Shown: positions 32,662-41,489, counted from the first letter of the stretch. The stretch is DNA of 49,775 nucleotides from an uncultured Lachnospiraceae bacterium (GCA_910587305.1 CAJUKV010000028.1:1-49775); one strand, 5' to 3'. Notes: generated from the sequence alone by a model not told the origin. Numbers and translations are program-made.

Positions 32662-33660
32662 TTACAGTGAAACAAAACTACTGGCACATACGGCATTTCC
32701 AAAAATCATCGTTTTTATCGGAACCTCATTGCGTTCTAACACATCAAATGATGTTCTCACAATTCCACTTTTTTCATTATCATTTTCGCAGTTTTCAATA
32801 TCGCCTGTTGCGTAAACCGCAATATCTTTTCCCCATGCGGCATATCTCTTAAGAACTTCTTAATCCGGAAGATTATGTAAACGTAATACGGTGGTTGTTG
32901 CTAACGCAGGGGATGCAATTCCCAATTCATTAAATCTGTCAATTAAGTAACTCGAACCTTGAGAGGCATGGTGCGGTATTTTTATATAATCAATTCGTTC
33001 TTTTATGTTAAAATTAAAATCCGGGATACATTTTATCGTTCTATTCTCAACATCTCCCGCGAGAACGACATAAAAATGTCCAATATTGATTACCAGTCCT
33101 ATGGAATACACATTTCCCATATTGAAACGTTCCTGAACCTTTAACTCCCCCAGCAAAGTAGTATCGGGCGCAAAGCTTCTTATTTCAAAAATGTATGGAT
33201 GAATGGAAATATTACCGCAGCACTCAAACCTCTCTAAAATCTTTGCATCTGAGGCTTCACGTATCCGCATTTTATTTCTCTTTTTAGATTCCAAAGCTTC
33301 GAAAATCTCTTTATATGCGCTCTGTGCGGCTGACGGGCAGGCTTCAACATCTTTTGAGATAAACGGAGGAATCCAAAATAAAGTTTTGTTGTCACAGAAT
33401 TCACTTATGATTCTGTCCATCCCAATTGTATGGTCGGCATGCGGATGTGTCCAGCATACAAAATTGAAGCTGTCCATCTTTTCATTTTTTAGTAAAGTAA
33501 GCGCTACATTTTCTTCCCCATCTTCATAACAATCCACTAATCCTGCATATACCGCTTTTCCATCCGCCTTTAAAAAGAAGACTATGCTTTCCCCTTCATT
33601 TTTATATCCTATAACGTTTATTTCAAAATCTAAAGCTTTATCAAACAGTTTTCTCTTCAT
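32662..33660 (-). pseudogene. MBL-fold metallohydrolase, interrupted by an in-frame TAA
   Basis: The intact part (33660-32860) encodes 266 residues of a ComEC-like metallo-beta-lactamase-fold hydrolase. It has THPHADHTIGM (the HxHxDH metal motif), VVLAGDVENRT and YIKIPHHASQGS. The frame stops at a TAA (32862-32860) right after LHNLPD. The same frame then continues for 65 sense codons (EVLKRYAAWGKDIAVYATGD onward) to a TAA at 32662, reading like the natural C-terminus of the fold. A single G-to-T change (GAA to TAA) would explain it. The ATG overlaps the stop of the 54-residue ORF (TAATG) with no clear Shine-Dalgarno, implying coupling. The truncated product keeps all metal motifs, so some activity is possible. 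Confidence 0.8.
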
Positions 33661-33824
33661 TATTTCATTAACTGACTGGCATATTTTGTACCGGGCCTTC
33701 TGTTATCGCCTGAAATAGTCGTTCTTGCATTTTTACTGCTATATGCGCTCACAAACGTCTTTTTTTCTTTAACTGCCGGAACATTTGTATAATTTGTTTT
33801 AATTGTTGTCACAAATTTACTCAT
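33660..33824 (-). CDS. 54-residue basic small protein between TIGR04255-like and MBL genes
   Basis: A small ORF, Lys/Arg- and Ser/Thr-rich (begins MSKFVTTIKTNYTNV, ends RRPGTKYASQLMK), with no recognisable family. Its ATG lies inside the last codons of the upstream gene, overlapping by 8 nt, with AGGAG nine bases before it. Its stop codon shares a base with the ATG of the MBL gene. Such nested overlaps on both sides strongly suggest a genuine cistron in a translationally coupled operon. It could be a structural partner, a modified peptide substrate or a regulator of the hydrolase; nothing in the sequence decides this. Confidence 0.65.
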   Translation of the reverse strand: MSKFVTTIKTNYTNVPAVKEKKTFVSAYSSKNARTTISGDNRRPGTKYASQLMK

Positions 33825-34646
33825 TTTTTTCAACTCCTATTATATTTGAATCATTGAAATTTTCTTTCCCTAGTTTTTCGATAAAGTCTTCTGTCAGCGC
33901 CTCCTTATATAATTCAAACAATCTTTCATTCATCGCAGTAATTTCAGTATTTCCGGTAAATAATCTGTTGATGTCATCGTCTTGCGTAATATAAATATCC
34001 GAATCCAAAACTACTTGATATGCAATGTTATCCTCATATTCTCCCTTTATTATTGTTCTCATTAAATTGACATTATATTTTCCGTCTAAAAAACAATCTC
34101 TGCTTTCAAAAAGTTTTGGACTGCTCCCTCTGTCTAATCCGTATATTGGGAAAAATTTTATGTTAAAATATCTGTCTAAGCTGTGGATATCTTTGATAAT
34201 ACATTGATTAACCTTCCGCACCCCGAAACGGGTACAGTTTAAGAAATCAACTTCATTTCTAAGCGTCTTTACCACCTCAACCAATGTGCCGCTATATTCG
34301 GAAAAAGGAATATATTTTTGACTTTGAATTGATACAAGCGCAAACTGAGTTGAAAGTTTACATTCAATCCCTCTTTCCTTATCAAAAAAACATATGCCCG
34401 CTTTTTTCTTACTCCCGTAACTGGCAGACTTTCCATCTCTATGCCTTCAGGATCCTGCAATTGTAAATCCAGTTCCGTGAGATATTCTTCTTTTAAGTTG
34501 TTGTAATGAGCTTTCTTAAAAATAGATTTCACTTTGGCAACAATATTATCCAGTTCAACTTCCGCTATTCCCGTATAATCAAAACGCACAATAATATTTT
34601 TCAAAAAATTATTCTTCAGATTTTCTCTTTTTACAGTATCTTTCAT
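33817..34646 (-). pseudogene. TIGR04255-like family protein, frameshifted in a T7 run
   Basis: From the ATG at 34646 (GGAGG seven bases upstream) the frame runs to a premature TGG-TAA near 34269. A second frame continues from about 34390 to the stop at 33817. Adding one T to the seven-T run (34384-34390) joins them into 276 residues reading RAYVFFDKERGIECKLST across the junction. The whole resembles the sporadically distributed TIGR04255 family: an N-terminal LKNNFLKNIIVRFDY, the typical TRFGVRKVNQ core, and a C-terminal LNERLFELYKE-like helix (here MNERLFELYKE). Function of the family is unknown to me. A sequencing error, real decay or slippage-based switching are all possible. Confidence 0.75.
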
Positions 34647-34711
34647 TATGATACCTCCTGGCATATAAGAAGCAAAACTGTGGGAACAAATATCCCGACA
34701 TATTTTTGTTT

Positions 34712-34740
34712 ATTATAATCTATTTCTATTTCCAAAACAA
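34712..34740 (-). promoter_or_regulatory. Promoter of the TIGR04255-like/MBL cassette
   Basis: TTGTTT (34740-34735), a 17-nt spacer and TATAAT (34717-34712), about 65 nt before the first ATG. Confidence 0.65.
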
Positions 34741-34780
34741 CCAATATCAGGTTTGAGCCTAAAAAAATAATTGTTAGCGC

Positions 34781-36616
34781 CTATCCTCTCACGGACGCGG
34801 CTATAACCCCCACCTTTTTATCCCCGTCCGCTCCTGTGGGGTTTATGATGTATTCTTCCACGCACGCCGGAATGATGAAGGTCTCCGCGTAGTGCACTTC
34901 AAAAGGCGCGAAAGCGCCATTCGGGCTTTCAATAAGGGCCTTTTCCCCCTCCACCAGATTCAGCACATGGACGCTGTCATTGGTATGGCACTTTACCGGC
35001 TTTGTCAGCATATAGCGGTGGGTGTCGATAAACTCTCTTTGGTGCAGTCCTGTGCGTTCCACAAGGATTCCTTCTTCTTCTCTGCAAACCTTTTCCTGAT
35101 GGAGCAGGTTTGCGGAAAGCCACGGCAGAGTTCGCTCCCACTGAATGTTATTAAGGCCATGATCCACATGGATGGGCCTTGGAATCCCATCAAGCCCCAC
35201 GCGACCCCAATCCCACATTTTGAAGGTAAAAATATAAGGGGTTGCGCTGATTTCCAGTACCATGGTGTTGGCTCCCGAGCAGTGAACCGTCCCCGCCGGG
35301 ATCAATACATGATCGTGCTTTTTCACCGGTATTTTGTTTACGTACTTTTCCGCCGGAAATTCGTATCCGCCCTTCTCGGCCCTCTTTAAATCCCGCGCCA
35401 TCTCCTCCGGGTCCGTCCCTTCCTTCACCCCGAGATAGACGCAGGAGCCCTCCTCGCAGTCCAAAATATAGTAGCTCTCGTCCTGGGTGTAGTTCATACC
35501 AAAGGTATCCTGAATATATTCCGTCAAAGGGTGAACCTGCAGGGAAAGATTTCCCCCTCCCATGGTATCGAGCATGTCAAAGCGAATGGGAAATTCCGGG
35601 CCAAACCGGGCATGAACCTTTTCCCCCAGCAGCTGACGGGGCCTGTAAAGCACCAAATCCATGCAGGGCAGCTCCACCAGTATTTCCCCAAACATCAGAT
35701 TTAAACTGTTTTCCTCCGGCACTCCGTCAAAGCTCCATGCATAATTGGGCTCATCCTCCCCAAGGCCGAAATTCTGCTGCATCCAGTGGCCGCCCCAAAC
35801 TCCCGGGTCAAAGTAGGGCTGCATGCGAAAAGGCCTTTGGCTCACCAGATCCAGCGCATGTCTGAAAGCTTCCCCCGTAATCATTTTGGGATTTTCTTTC
35901 CTGTTGGTATCCACCACATAATCAAAATCCTCAAAATGCTGTCTTTTATGTTTATCCGCAAGACGCCACTCCACAAAAAATCCTCTTTTGATTTTGGTCA
36001 GATTAGGCGCGTCGTAATTGGTACATTTCCAGTTGGCCATCCCTGCCCGGTATCTCAACTGAATCTCCCACCTTGCCAAATCAAAATAAAGATACACGTC
36101 CCCACGGGTAATCAGCCCTGCGCCAACGCCAATTACCAGCACTGCGCCCTGTGCATGACCTTGAGCCGAGCCCTGTGCCGGGTCTTGAACCGGGCTCTGT
36201 GCCGGGTCTTGAGCCGGGCTCTGCGCCGTCTCCATGGCTTCCCGTATTCTTCTTTGGGCGTCCTCAATCTTTTCTTTTATAAAACAATCCGCAAGCTTTT
36301 TATGGCACATGAATCCAAATACACGGTCATCGGTAAGATACTCCTTAAAAAGCTCGTTTAATTCTTCTTCTCTTAACGCGCAGTCCTCCGATTCTATCAC
36401 CAGAGCCGGATTCAGGCAGGACAAATGCCTTATCACTTCTTCCTTATCCACACCGGGGTAAAGATCGCAGACAATGACCCTTTTCCCACAAGCAACCTCT
36501 TTCATAAGTCTTATTGTTATATCGTCATAACCTTCTACCGCATGTTCGTCATATCCCGCTATTTTTGTGTATGGCTGCAAATCATAATTACCATACCTGC
36601 AATATCGTTTATTCAT
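34781..36616 (-). CDS. Long class I mannose-6-phosphate isomerase with extra N-terminal domain
   Basis: A 611-residue protein, about twice the usual Firmicutes ManA length. The C-terminal part (from about 235) is a zinc-dependent cupin isomerase with LQVHPLTEY (His362) and PAGTVHCSGAN (His445) as metal-site motifs, interconverting mannose 6-phosphate and fructose 6-phosphate. The first 230 residues resemble a nucleoside-kinase-like P-loop fold (VIVCDLYPGVDKEEV) lacking a clear Walker A. They are split by a low-complexity Ala/Gln/Pro linker (about residues 130-156) encoded by a 24-bp minisatellite. The ATG at 36616 follows family B repeat copy 3. It lies downstream of GntR, ROK and GH38 genes, fitting mannoside catabolism. 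Confidence 0.85.
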   Translation of the reverse strand: MNKRYCRYGNYDLQPYTKIAGYDEHAVEGYDDITIRLMKEVACGKRVIVCDLYPGVDKEEVIRHLSCLNPALVIESEDCALREEELNELFKEYLTDDRVFGFMCHKKLADCFIKEKIEDAQRRIREAMETAQSPAQDPAQSPVQDPAQGSAQGHAQGAVLVIGVGAGLITRGDVYLYFDLARWEIQLRYRAGMANWKCTNYDAPNLTKIKRGFFVEWRLADKHKRQHFEDFDYVVDTNRKENPKMITGEAFRHALDLVSQRPFRMQPYFDPGVWGGHWMQQNFGLGEDEPNYAWSFDGVPEENSLNLMFGEILVELPCMDLVLYRPRQLLGEKVHARFGPEFPIRFDMLDTMGGGNLSLQVHPLTEYIQDTFGMNYTQDESYYILDCEEGSCVYLGVKEGTDPEEMARDLKRAEKGGYEFPAEKYVNKIPVKKHDHVLIPAGTVHCSGANTMVLEISATPYIFTFKMWDWGRVGLDGIPRPIHVDHGLNNIQWERTLPWLSANLLHQEKVCREEEGILVERTGLHQREFIDTHRYMLTKPVKCHTNDSVHVLNLVEGEKALIESPNGAFAPFEVHYAETFIIPACVEEYIINPTGADGDKKVGVIAASVRG

Positions 36617-36671
36617 GTTAATCCCCCATTCTTGCCAGCAGCCCTCAAATTTGGGCGTAAGCACAAATTTG
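36617..36671 (-). repeat. Family B start-codon repeat, copy 3
   Basis: CAAATTTGTGCTTACGCC, then CAAATTTGAGGGCTGCTGG and CAAGAATGGGGGATT, ending three bases before the ATG. The two CAAATTTG motifs are self-complementary and could pair. An in-frame GTG would add the peptide MLTPKFEGCWQEWG. Confidence 0.8.
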
Positions 36672-36808
36672 TTGTGTGAAAAATTTATTTTTCACACTAA
36701 TCCCCTTGCTCCTTTCCCGACCTGCAAATTCCCAACAACAAAAAGTATGTACGCCATATGTAAAGCACAAATCGGCTCCTTCAATGAGAACTTATAAGCA
36801 ATGCAGAC

Positions 36809-37528
36809 TTACAGTTCCACGGAATATTTATATCTGTCCCCCGGATAATAGCAAATGGTGTATTCCACGATATCGCCATTTTCTTCATAAGCCTTGCGCA
36901 CCCTCTTGAACACAGGAACGCCCTCGGGAATCGACAAATATTTTCCGATTTCCTCCGTGGCCGCCACCGCCTCAAAGGTGTCCCGGCCTTTTACCACCTT
37001 GGTATTACAGTTGGTCTGCAAAAACTGATAAAGGGATTCCATATAGCATTCGGTATCAAGAGGATACTCTCTTGTTTTTTTCAGATAGGTGATGGAATAC
37101 ACGATGGCTTCCTCCCCTACGCTTCTCACCCTTACCAGGCGATAGCATTCATCTCCCGGCTCAATCTCCAACTGGTCCGCAACCGTCTTTCCCGCCTGTA
37201 TCAGAGACATATCGCAGTAGCTGGTGTTCATAACCTTTCCGTGCAGCTTCATTTCGTCCGTAAAGCTCACCAGATTCTTTAAATTCTCGTCTATTTTTCC
37301 GTAGACCACAGTGGTCCCGATTCCCCGCGAGCACTGCAGATATCCCTCGTTCACCAGCTCATTGATCGCCTGCCTGACGGTGATACGGCTTACCTGATAG
37401 ATTTCCTGAAGCTTTTTTTCCGTCAGAAACAAATCGCCCTTGACAAACTCGCCCTTTTCAATCTGTCCTCTGATAATCTCGACTATCTGGGAATACAAAG
37501 GCGCCGCACCTTTTTCTCTGTTTAACAT
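36809..37528 (-). CDS. GntR-family regulator with UTRA domain
   Basis: A 239-residue HutC-type regulator. The N-terminal winged helix (about 5-75) contains PLYSQIVEIIRGQIEKGEF, SRITVRQAINEL and GYLQCSRGIGT. A UTRA effector domain follows (about 95-235). Such proteins repress sugar catabolic operons and respond to a phosphorylated sugar. It lies between the ROK kinase and isomerase genes, so mannose 6-phosphate or a mannoside is a reasonable effector guess. The ATG at 37528 is spaced seven bases from GGAGG, which belongs to a truncated family A repeat. Confidence 0.92.
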   Translation of the reverse strand: MLNREKGAAPLYSQIVEIIRGQIEKGEFVKGDLFLTEKKLQEIYQVSRITVRQAINELVNEGYLQCSRGIGTTVVYGKIDENLKNLVSFTDEMKLHGKVMNTSYCDMSLIQAGKTVADQLEIEPGDECYRLVRVRSVGEEAIVYSITYLKKTREYPLDTECYMESLYQFLQTNCNTKVVKGRDTFEAVAATEEIGKYLSIPEGVPVFKRVRKAYEENGDIVEYTICYYPGDRYKYSVEL

Positions 37529-37532
37529 TTCC

Positions 37533-37570
37533 ATACCTCCCACATACCGCAAGCTTTGCAGTACTGCGCC
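37533..37570 (-). repeat. Truncated family A repeat at the GntR start
   Basis: Only the start-proximal part remains: GTACTGCAAAGCTTGCGG then TATGTGGGAGGTATGG. The tail reads GGGAGG instead of GGGGG and is the gene's ribosome binding site. 37571-37734 shows nothing further. Confidence 0.6.
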
Positions 37571-37734
37571 AACCCCCGCCGGCCGCAGACCTTCACCCTA
37601 CGGGCTTTTTGTCCGCCAGGATTTTCCATGCTGCACTTCATAACAGGCGTCCGCCTTATTTTTCTATCTTTTCCTATTTAATTCTAACATTTTCCAGAAA
37701 AAATTACAACGAAAGAGCGGTATACATTTTCACC

Positions 37735-38697
37735 CTAATTACCGAATTCCTCCAAAGCCTCCTGCATTTTTACATATAACCCCTCCAAGGCCCTCCCTGA
37801 AGTATCCTTCGAAAGATAAATTTTAATCTTCCGCTCCCGGCACTCTTTCTCAAATGCCTTTCCGAAATAACAAAAGCTTTTGGAAAGCTGTCCCCCCAGC
37901 ACAAAGGCGTCCGGGCGAAAACTTTCCAAAAAAGGCAGCATCGCTTCCCGGAGCCATCCTCCAAATTCCTCATAAACCGCAAACGCCTCCTGATTGTTTT
38001 CCCCGCAAAGTTTAAAAAGCTCCAATCCGCTTTTTGCCTGCCCAAAGACCTTATGTGAAATCGTCTCCAATCCACGGACGGAGAGATAGTCGTCAATGAT
38101 ACTTTCTTTAAAAGGGGTATTGAAAATCCACCCCATAGGCGGCGCCTGCCCTTCCCCGCCTTTAAGAATCCTTTTGTTTTCGGCAAAAGCCGAACCCGCT
38201 CCCGTTCCCATACAAAGAAACATTATCCGCCTGCTGCCCTTTGCGCCGCCAAAATAACATTCCCCTAAGGCAAAGGCTTCCACGTCATGAAGAAAAAGAA
38301 AACGGCATGCCTGTTCTTCTTCCTCCGACAGCCAGAAACCGGCCAGATATTTCTTTATCTCCTGCGAAATACAAACTCCGTATATGGAATCATACTTGTT
38401 AAGCCCCCGCATCAGGCTGACTCCGCGCTCATAGTCAAAGGGGCCGGGGAAAGCCATGCCAATCCCCTTAATCCGCACACTTTCCCGCATATTCTTTTCC
38501 CCCGAAGGAGCTCCCGCCGAAATCTTTTCCCGTAAAAAACATAAAACCCGTGCAAAATTTTGAAAAATATCTTCTTTCGTGCCCCTGGCCTTAGCGTCAA
38601 AGCTGTCAATTTGGCCCCCATACAAAGCGCCCTTTTCATCCAAAACGCCCGCCTTTATATTGGTTCCGCCTACGTCCAGCATAAGATACGCGTCCAT
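37735..38697 (-). CDS. ROK-family sugar kinase
   Basis: A 320-residue ROK protein without a DNA-binding extension, hence kinase rather than repressor. The phosphate-1 motif DVGGTNIKAG (residues 8-17) and the CMGTGAGSAF adenosine/phosphate-2 region are clear. GIGMAFPGPFD and LHDVEAFALGE are the usual sugar-site segments. The classical ROK zinc motif CxCGxxGC is not evident. By context (GH38, GntR, mannose-6-phosphate isomerase) it probably phosphorylates mannose in the cytosol; glucose or another hexose cannot be excluded. The ATG at 38697 follows GAGGGG with normal spacing. Confidence 0.85.
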   Translation of the reverse strand: MDAYLMLDVGGTNIKAGVLDEKGALYGGQIDSFDAKARGTKEDIFQNFARVLCFLREKISAGAPSGEKNMRESVRIKGIGMAFPGPFDYERGVSLMRGLNKYDSIYGVCISQEIKKYLAGFWLSEEEEQACRFLFLHDVEAFALGECYFGGAKGSRRIMFLCMGTGAGSAFAENKRILKGGEGQAPPMGWIFNTPFKESIIDDYLSVRGLETISHKVFGQAKSGLELFKLCGENNQEAFAVYEEFGGWLREAMLPFLESFRPDAFVLGGQLSKSFCYFGKAFEKECRERKIKIYLSKDTSGRALEGLYVKMQEALEEFGN

Positions 38698-38721
38698 AAA
38701 ATTCCCCTCGCTTCCCTTCAC

Positions 38722-38796
38722 TCACAAGTCAAAGACCTGGCGGCATTCGCCAAATGGACATGCCAGCATGGCCCGTTGCTCGCGGAAATAAATTGC
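38722..38796. repeat. Family F element between GH38 and ROK genes
   Basis: Shares AAGTCAAAG, GGCATTCGCCAAATG and TTGCTCGCGG.AATAAA with the copy after telA (26600-26768). The inner stem differs here: ATGCC/GGCAT-like pairs around CATGCCAGCATGG. Confidence 0.5.
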
Positions 38797-38921
38797 CACA
38801 CAGAAAACCGCCAGGCATTCTTCCCTTCCCTCCGAAAGCACGGCAAAGTAATCCTACGGCAAATGATATCCTGACAAGACCGCCCTTTGAAACACTCACT
38901 GTAGATTCGGTACGCTTACTT

Positions 38922-41387
38922 TTAAGCATAGAATCCCAAAACGCCCTCATTGTCGATAGCGCACAGCTCCATTGCTTCTTCCTTCGAACACTTTTCATGG
39001 GTGGCAAGAGTATAGGAAAACTCGTAAAATCCCCCCAAATCCACCTTAAAATTCGTCTCCCAGAAATTATTCATCACCCAGGAATACGCCTGCTCCCGGT
39101 TCTTCTCCTGATTCTTCCCGTCGCACAGCAAAATGGGATGCGCTTCCAGGCTGCCGAAGGTCACCAGCGGAGCGTCCTTGACTGCCAGCGTGAGGGTTTT
39201 ATCCCCGCCTTCCATCACAATTCCGTTCTGCAGAAGATAAAACTCCATGTTCGTACCGGGAAGCTGGTCAATTCCGGGTCTTATGATACAGCCCGTCTTG
39301 TCGAGATATTTCACCTCGTCCTCCCCTGCCGTAAAAGGAAGGGAAATATACAGATTTTCCGGCTCCCACACGCTGTCCTTATGAATCCGCACAGTGCTTT
39401 CTATTCTTGGAAGCTCCTTATATACTTTCAGGAAAATACTGTAAAAGCCTGTTCCCGTAAGCTCATAGTCCAGCCGCACCGCCGCATAAACCGGGCCGTT
39501 TTCCACAATCTGAATGTCCTTAAGCTTGCCGGCATAGCGCAGGGTGGACGTGTCCTTGCGGTTTCTTCCCATCCGCCTCCTGCACTCGCATGCCTGCCCC
39601 TTCATATCCGTCACTTCATAGATTCCGGTAAAGGCAGGGTACGCCGCATCTTCTCTGATGAGATTTTTCCCGTCTTTTTTATCGATAATGGCCGCAATGC
39701 CCTTTTTCTGGTCTAAGATGACCTGATAAAATTCCGTCTCCACCAGAGCGCAGTCCGTCCGGTAATCTCCCGGCACAATCACATCCTCCACGCCCTCCGC
39801 GCCGATATGGGCGTGATTTTTCACCGTAACCGGTTTTTTCTCCTTCACAAGGCGAATCATGACCTCTTTTTCTTCCTTTGCTTTCAGTGAGGCGATGACT
39901 TCCACCTGCGTCGCCCGGGCAATCCTTTTCACCTGAGACTTTAATATCTCTCCCGTAGCCATGTCCACCACTTCTATCGGCATATCTTCGCCGTAATTAA
40001 TGCCTTCCATGTACTCCCAAAATTCGATATAAAGATATACTTTGGTCTTCAAATCCCTGTTGTGGGGGTTGATGATTTTATATCTTTGCGGCTTATCCTG
40101 GGCAATGGTAACCTCCCCTTTTTTTGCAAGAATCCTGTCCAGATTCCGGGATGCCTCCGTGTTGGCATTGATGGCGTAGGCCGTCTTTTTCATCTCCAAA
40201 TCGCCCACAAGGGTTTCCCAGGGCTCCGATACGGAAGAAGAATACCCCCAGGTATGCTCCGCGTACAGCATCAGATTCTCGGCCGCCTGCTCCATCAGCC
40301 CTCCGTCCCCCAGCTCTCCCTCAGGGTCTAACTTCCGACAGATATCGTATTTTCTTCTGGCGTCGCAGAAAATTTTTACCGCCGCCGGGGTGGAACCTAT
40401 TCCGTCAGCCCACCAGTCGTTCCAGTCTCCTTTGTAAGTGGCAATACTGTCACAGTTTTTTTCCACCTCCTCAAAAAACTGCTCAAGAGTCGCCATCCGA
40501 AACGAAATTTTCCCCTTGTAGAGGTCGTTAAGCGCATGAACCCGCTCCGCAATTTTCGCGTTTGGCGGCGCATTGTCCGTAATTGCCCCTGAAACCATAA
40601 AAGGAACCAAATCGTAAGGGTAACCTTCCTCCTCCAGATTCGCCAGATAGCGCTCCAACCGGGTTGTGGCAATCTCCATTTCCTTTTGCTCCGTGTCCTC
40701 CTTACTGTGAATCAAAACCATGTTGTTTTGGAGGGGCCTGTGGAACTCGTCATAGGTCATGTAAGTGCTTCCTCCGTGAGGGACCAAAAACATTTCATTC
40801 CCGAAATGATAATGCTCCCCGTTCCACACAAGCACCTTATTTCCTTTGGGCCCTTCCCAGTAAAAAGGCATCACCTTTTTATAAAGAGGGAACATGCCAT
40901 GATGGGGATGCAGACAGGAATACAGATGCTTTATGCCATGCCCGGCAAGTGCGTCCGCGTATCCCCATGCAAAGCCGTTGATATCCGCCGTCATGCCGGA
41001 GATAACCGGATGGCCAATTTTTTCCCCATATTCCCTTGCCTGCGCAAGCCTTGTATCCAGCACTTCCTTCGAAATCAGCTCCGTCATATTCAGATAATTT
41101 CCGGACAAACCAATCTCCCCGCTGTGCACATATTTTTCAAAATCCCTGATATATTCTTCGGATGCATGGGCATAAAAATTTTTTACCTGCCAGAAATTTT
41201 CACACTGCCACACAAAGCCCTCGTATTCTTTTCTTCCATTTAAATGGATATCGTTTAAAATATCCACAGCCTGTTTGATAAAATCGCAGTGATAACTGAT
41301 AATCTTATCCTGCCTTTCCGTATAGCCAATATCCGTATGGGAATGATGAATCAGATACACCTTCCATTTTCTGTTTAAATCTGCCAT
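38922..41387 (-). CDS. GH38-family alpha-mannosidase
   Basis: An 821-residue glycoside hydrolase. The N-terminal catalytic barrel begins with IHHSHTDIGYT, the GH38 HxD zinc motif (His17, Asp19), and has Asp135 in MTADINGFAWG as candidate nucleophile. A middle three-helix region and a large beta-sandwich C-terminal domain follow, as in alpha-mannosidases. No signal peptide is seen, so it acts in the cytosol on imported mannosides. A clear AAAGGAG precedes the ATG. It is the first gene of a minus-strand set with ROK kinase, GntR and mannose-6-phosphate isomerase. Linkage specificity is unknown and no transporter gene is present in the cluster. Confidence 0.85.
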   Translation of the reverse strand: MADLNRKWKVYLIHHSHTDIGYTERQDKIISYHCDFIKQAVDILNDIHLNGRKEYEGFVWQCENFWQVKNFYAHASEEYIRDFEKYVHSGEIGLSGNYLNMTELISKEVLDTRLAQAREYGEKIGHPVISGMTADINGFAWGYADALAGHGIKHLYSCLHPHHGMFPLYKKVMPFYWEGPKGNKVLVWNGEHYHFGNEMFLVPHGGSTYMTYDEFHRPLQNNMVLIHSKEDTEQKEMEIATTRLERYLANLEEEGYPYDLVPFMVSGAITDNAPPNAKIAERVHALNDLYKGKISFRMATLEQFFEEVEKNCDSIATYKGDWNDWWADGIGSTPAAVKIFCDARRKYDICRKLDPEGELGDGGLMEQAAENLMLYAEHTWGYSSSVSEPWETLVGDLEMKKTAYAINANTEASRNLDRILAKKGEVTIAQDKPQRYKIINPHNRDLKTKVYLYIEFWEYMEGINYGEDMPIEVVDMATGEILKSQVKRIARATQVEVIASLKAKEEKEVMIRLVKEKKPVTVKNHAHIGAEGVEDVIVPGDYRTDCALVETEFYQVILDQKKGIAAIIDKKDGKNLIREDAAYPAFTGIYEVTDMKGQACECRRRMGRNRKDTSTLRYAGKLKDIQIVENGPVYAAVRLDYELTGTGFYSIFLKVYKELPRIESTVRIHKDSVWEPENLYISLPFTAGEDEVKYLDKTGCIIRPGIDQLPGTNMEFYLLQNGIVMEGGDKTLTLAVKDAPLVTFGSLEAHPILLCDGKNQEKNREQAYSWVMNNFWETNFKVDLGGFYEFSYTLATHEKCSKEEAMELCAIDNEGVLGFYA

Positions 41388-41460
41388 GATTTTTTACTCC
41401 TTTCCTGCCACTATTTGCCGGTATAGGCAAAGCCCGCCTCGAAATTTTTAAAACCAAAAG

Positions 41461-41489
41461 TTGACAGCAAATTCCTGGAATGTTAAGAT
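41461..41489 (+). promoter_or_regulatory. tRNA-Leu promoter
   Basis: Consensus TTGACA (41461-41466), a 17-nt spacer and TAAGAT (41484-41489), about 42 bp before the tRNA. Confidence 0.75.

Noticed and set aside
32860..32862. Recoded stop (selenocysteine or pyrrolysine) in the MBL gene
   Set aside because: The codon is TAA, which is not used for either amino acid, and no insertion element was seen.
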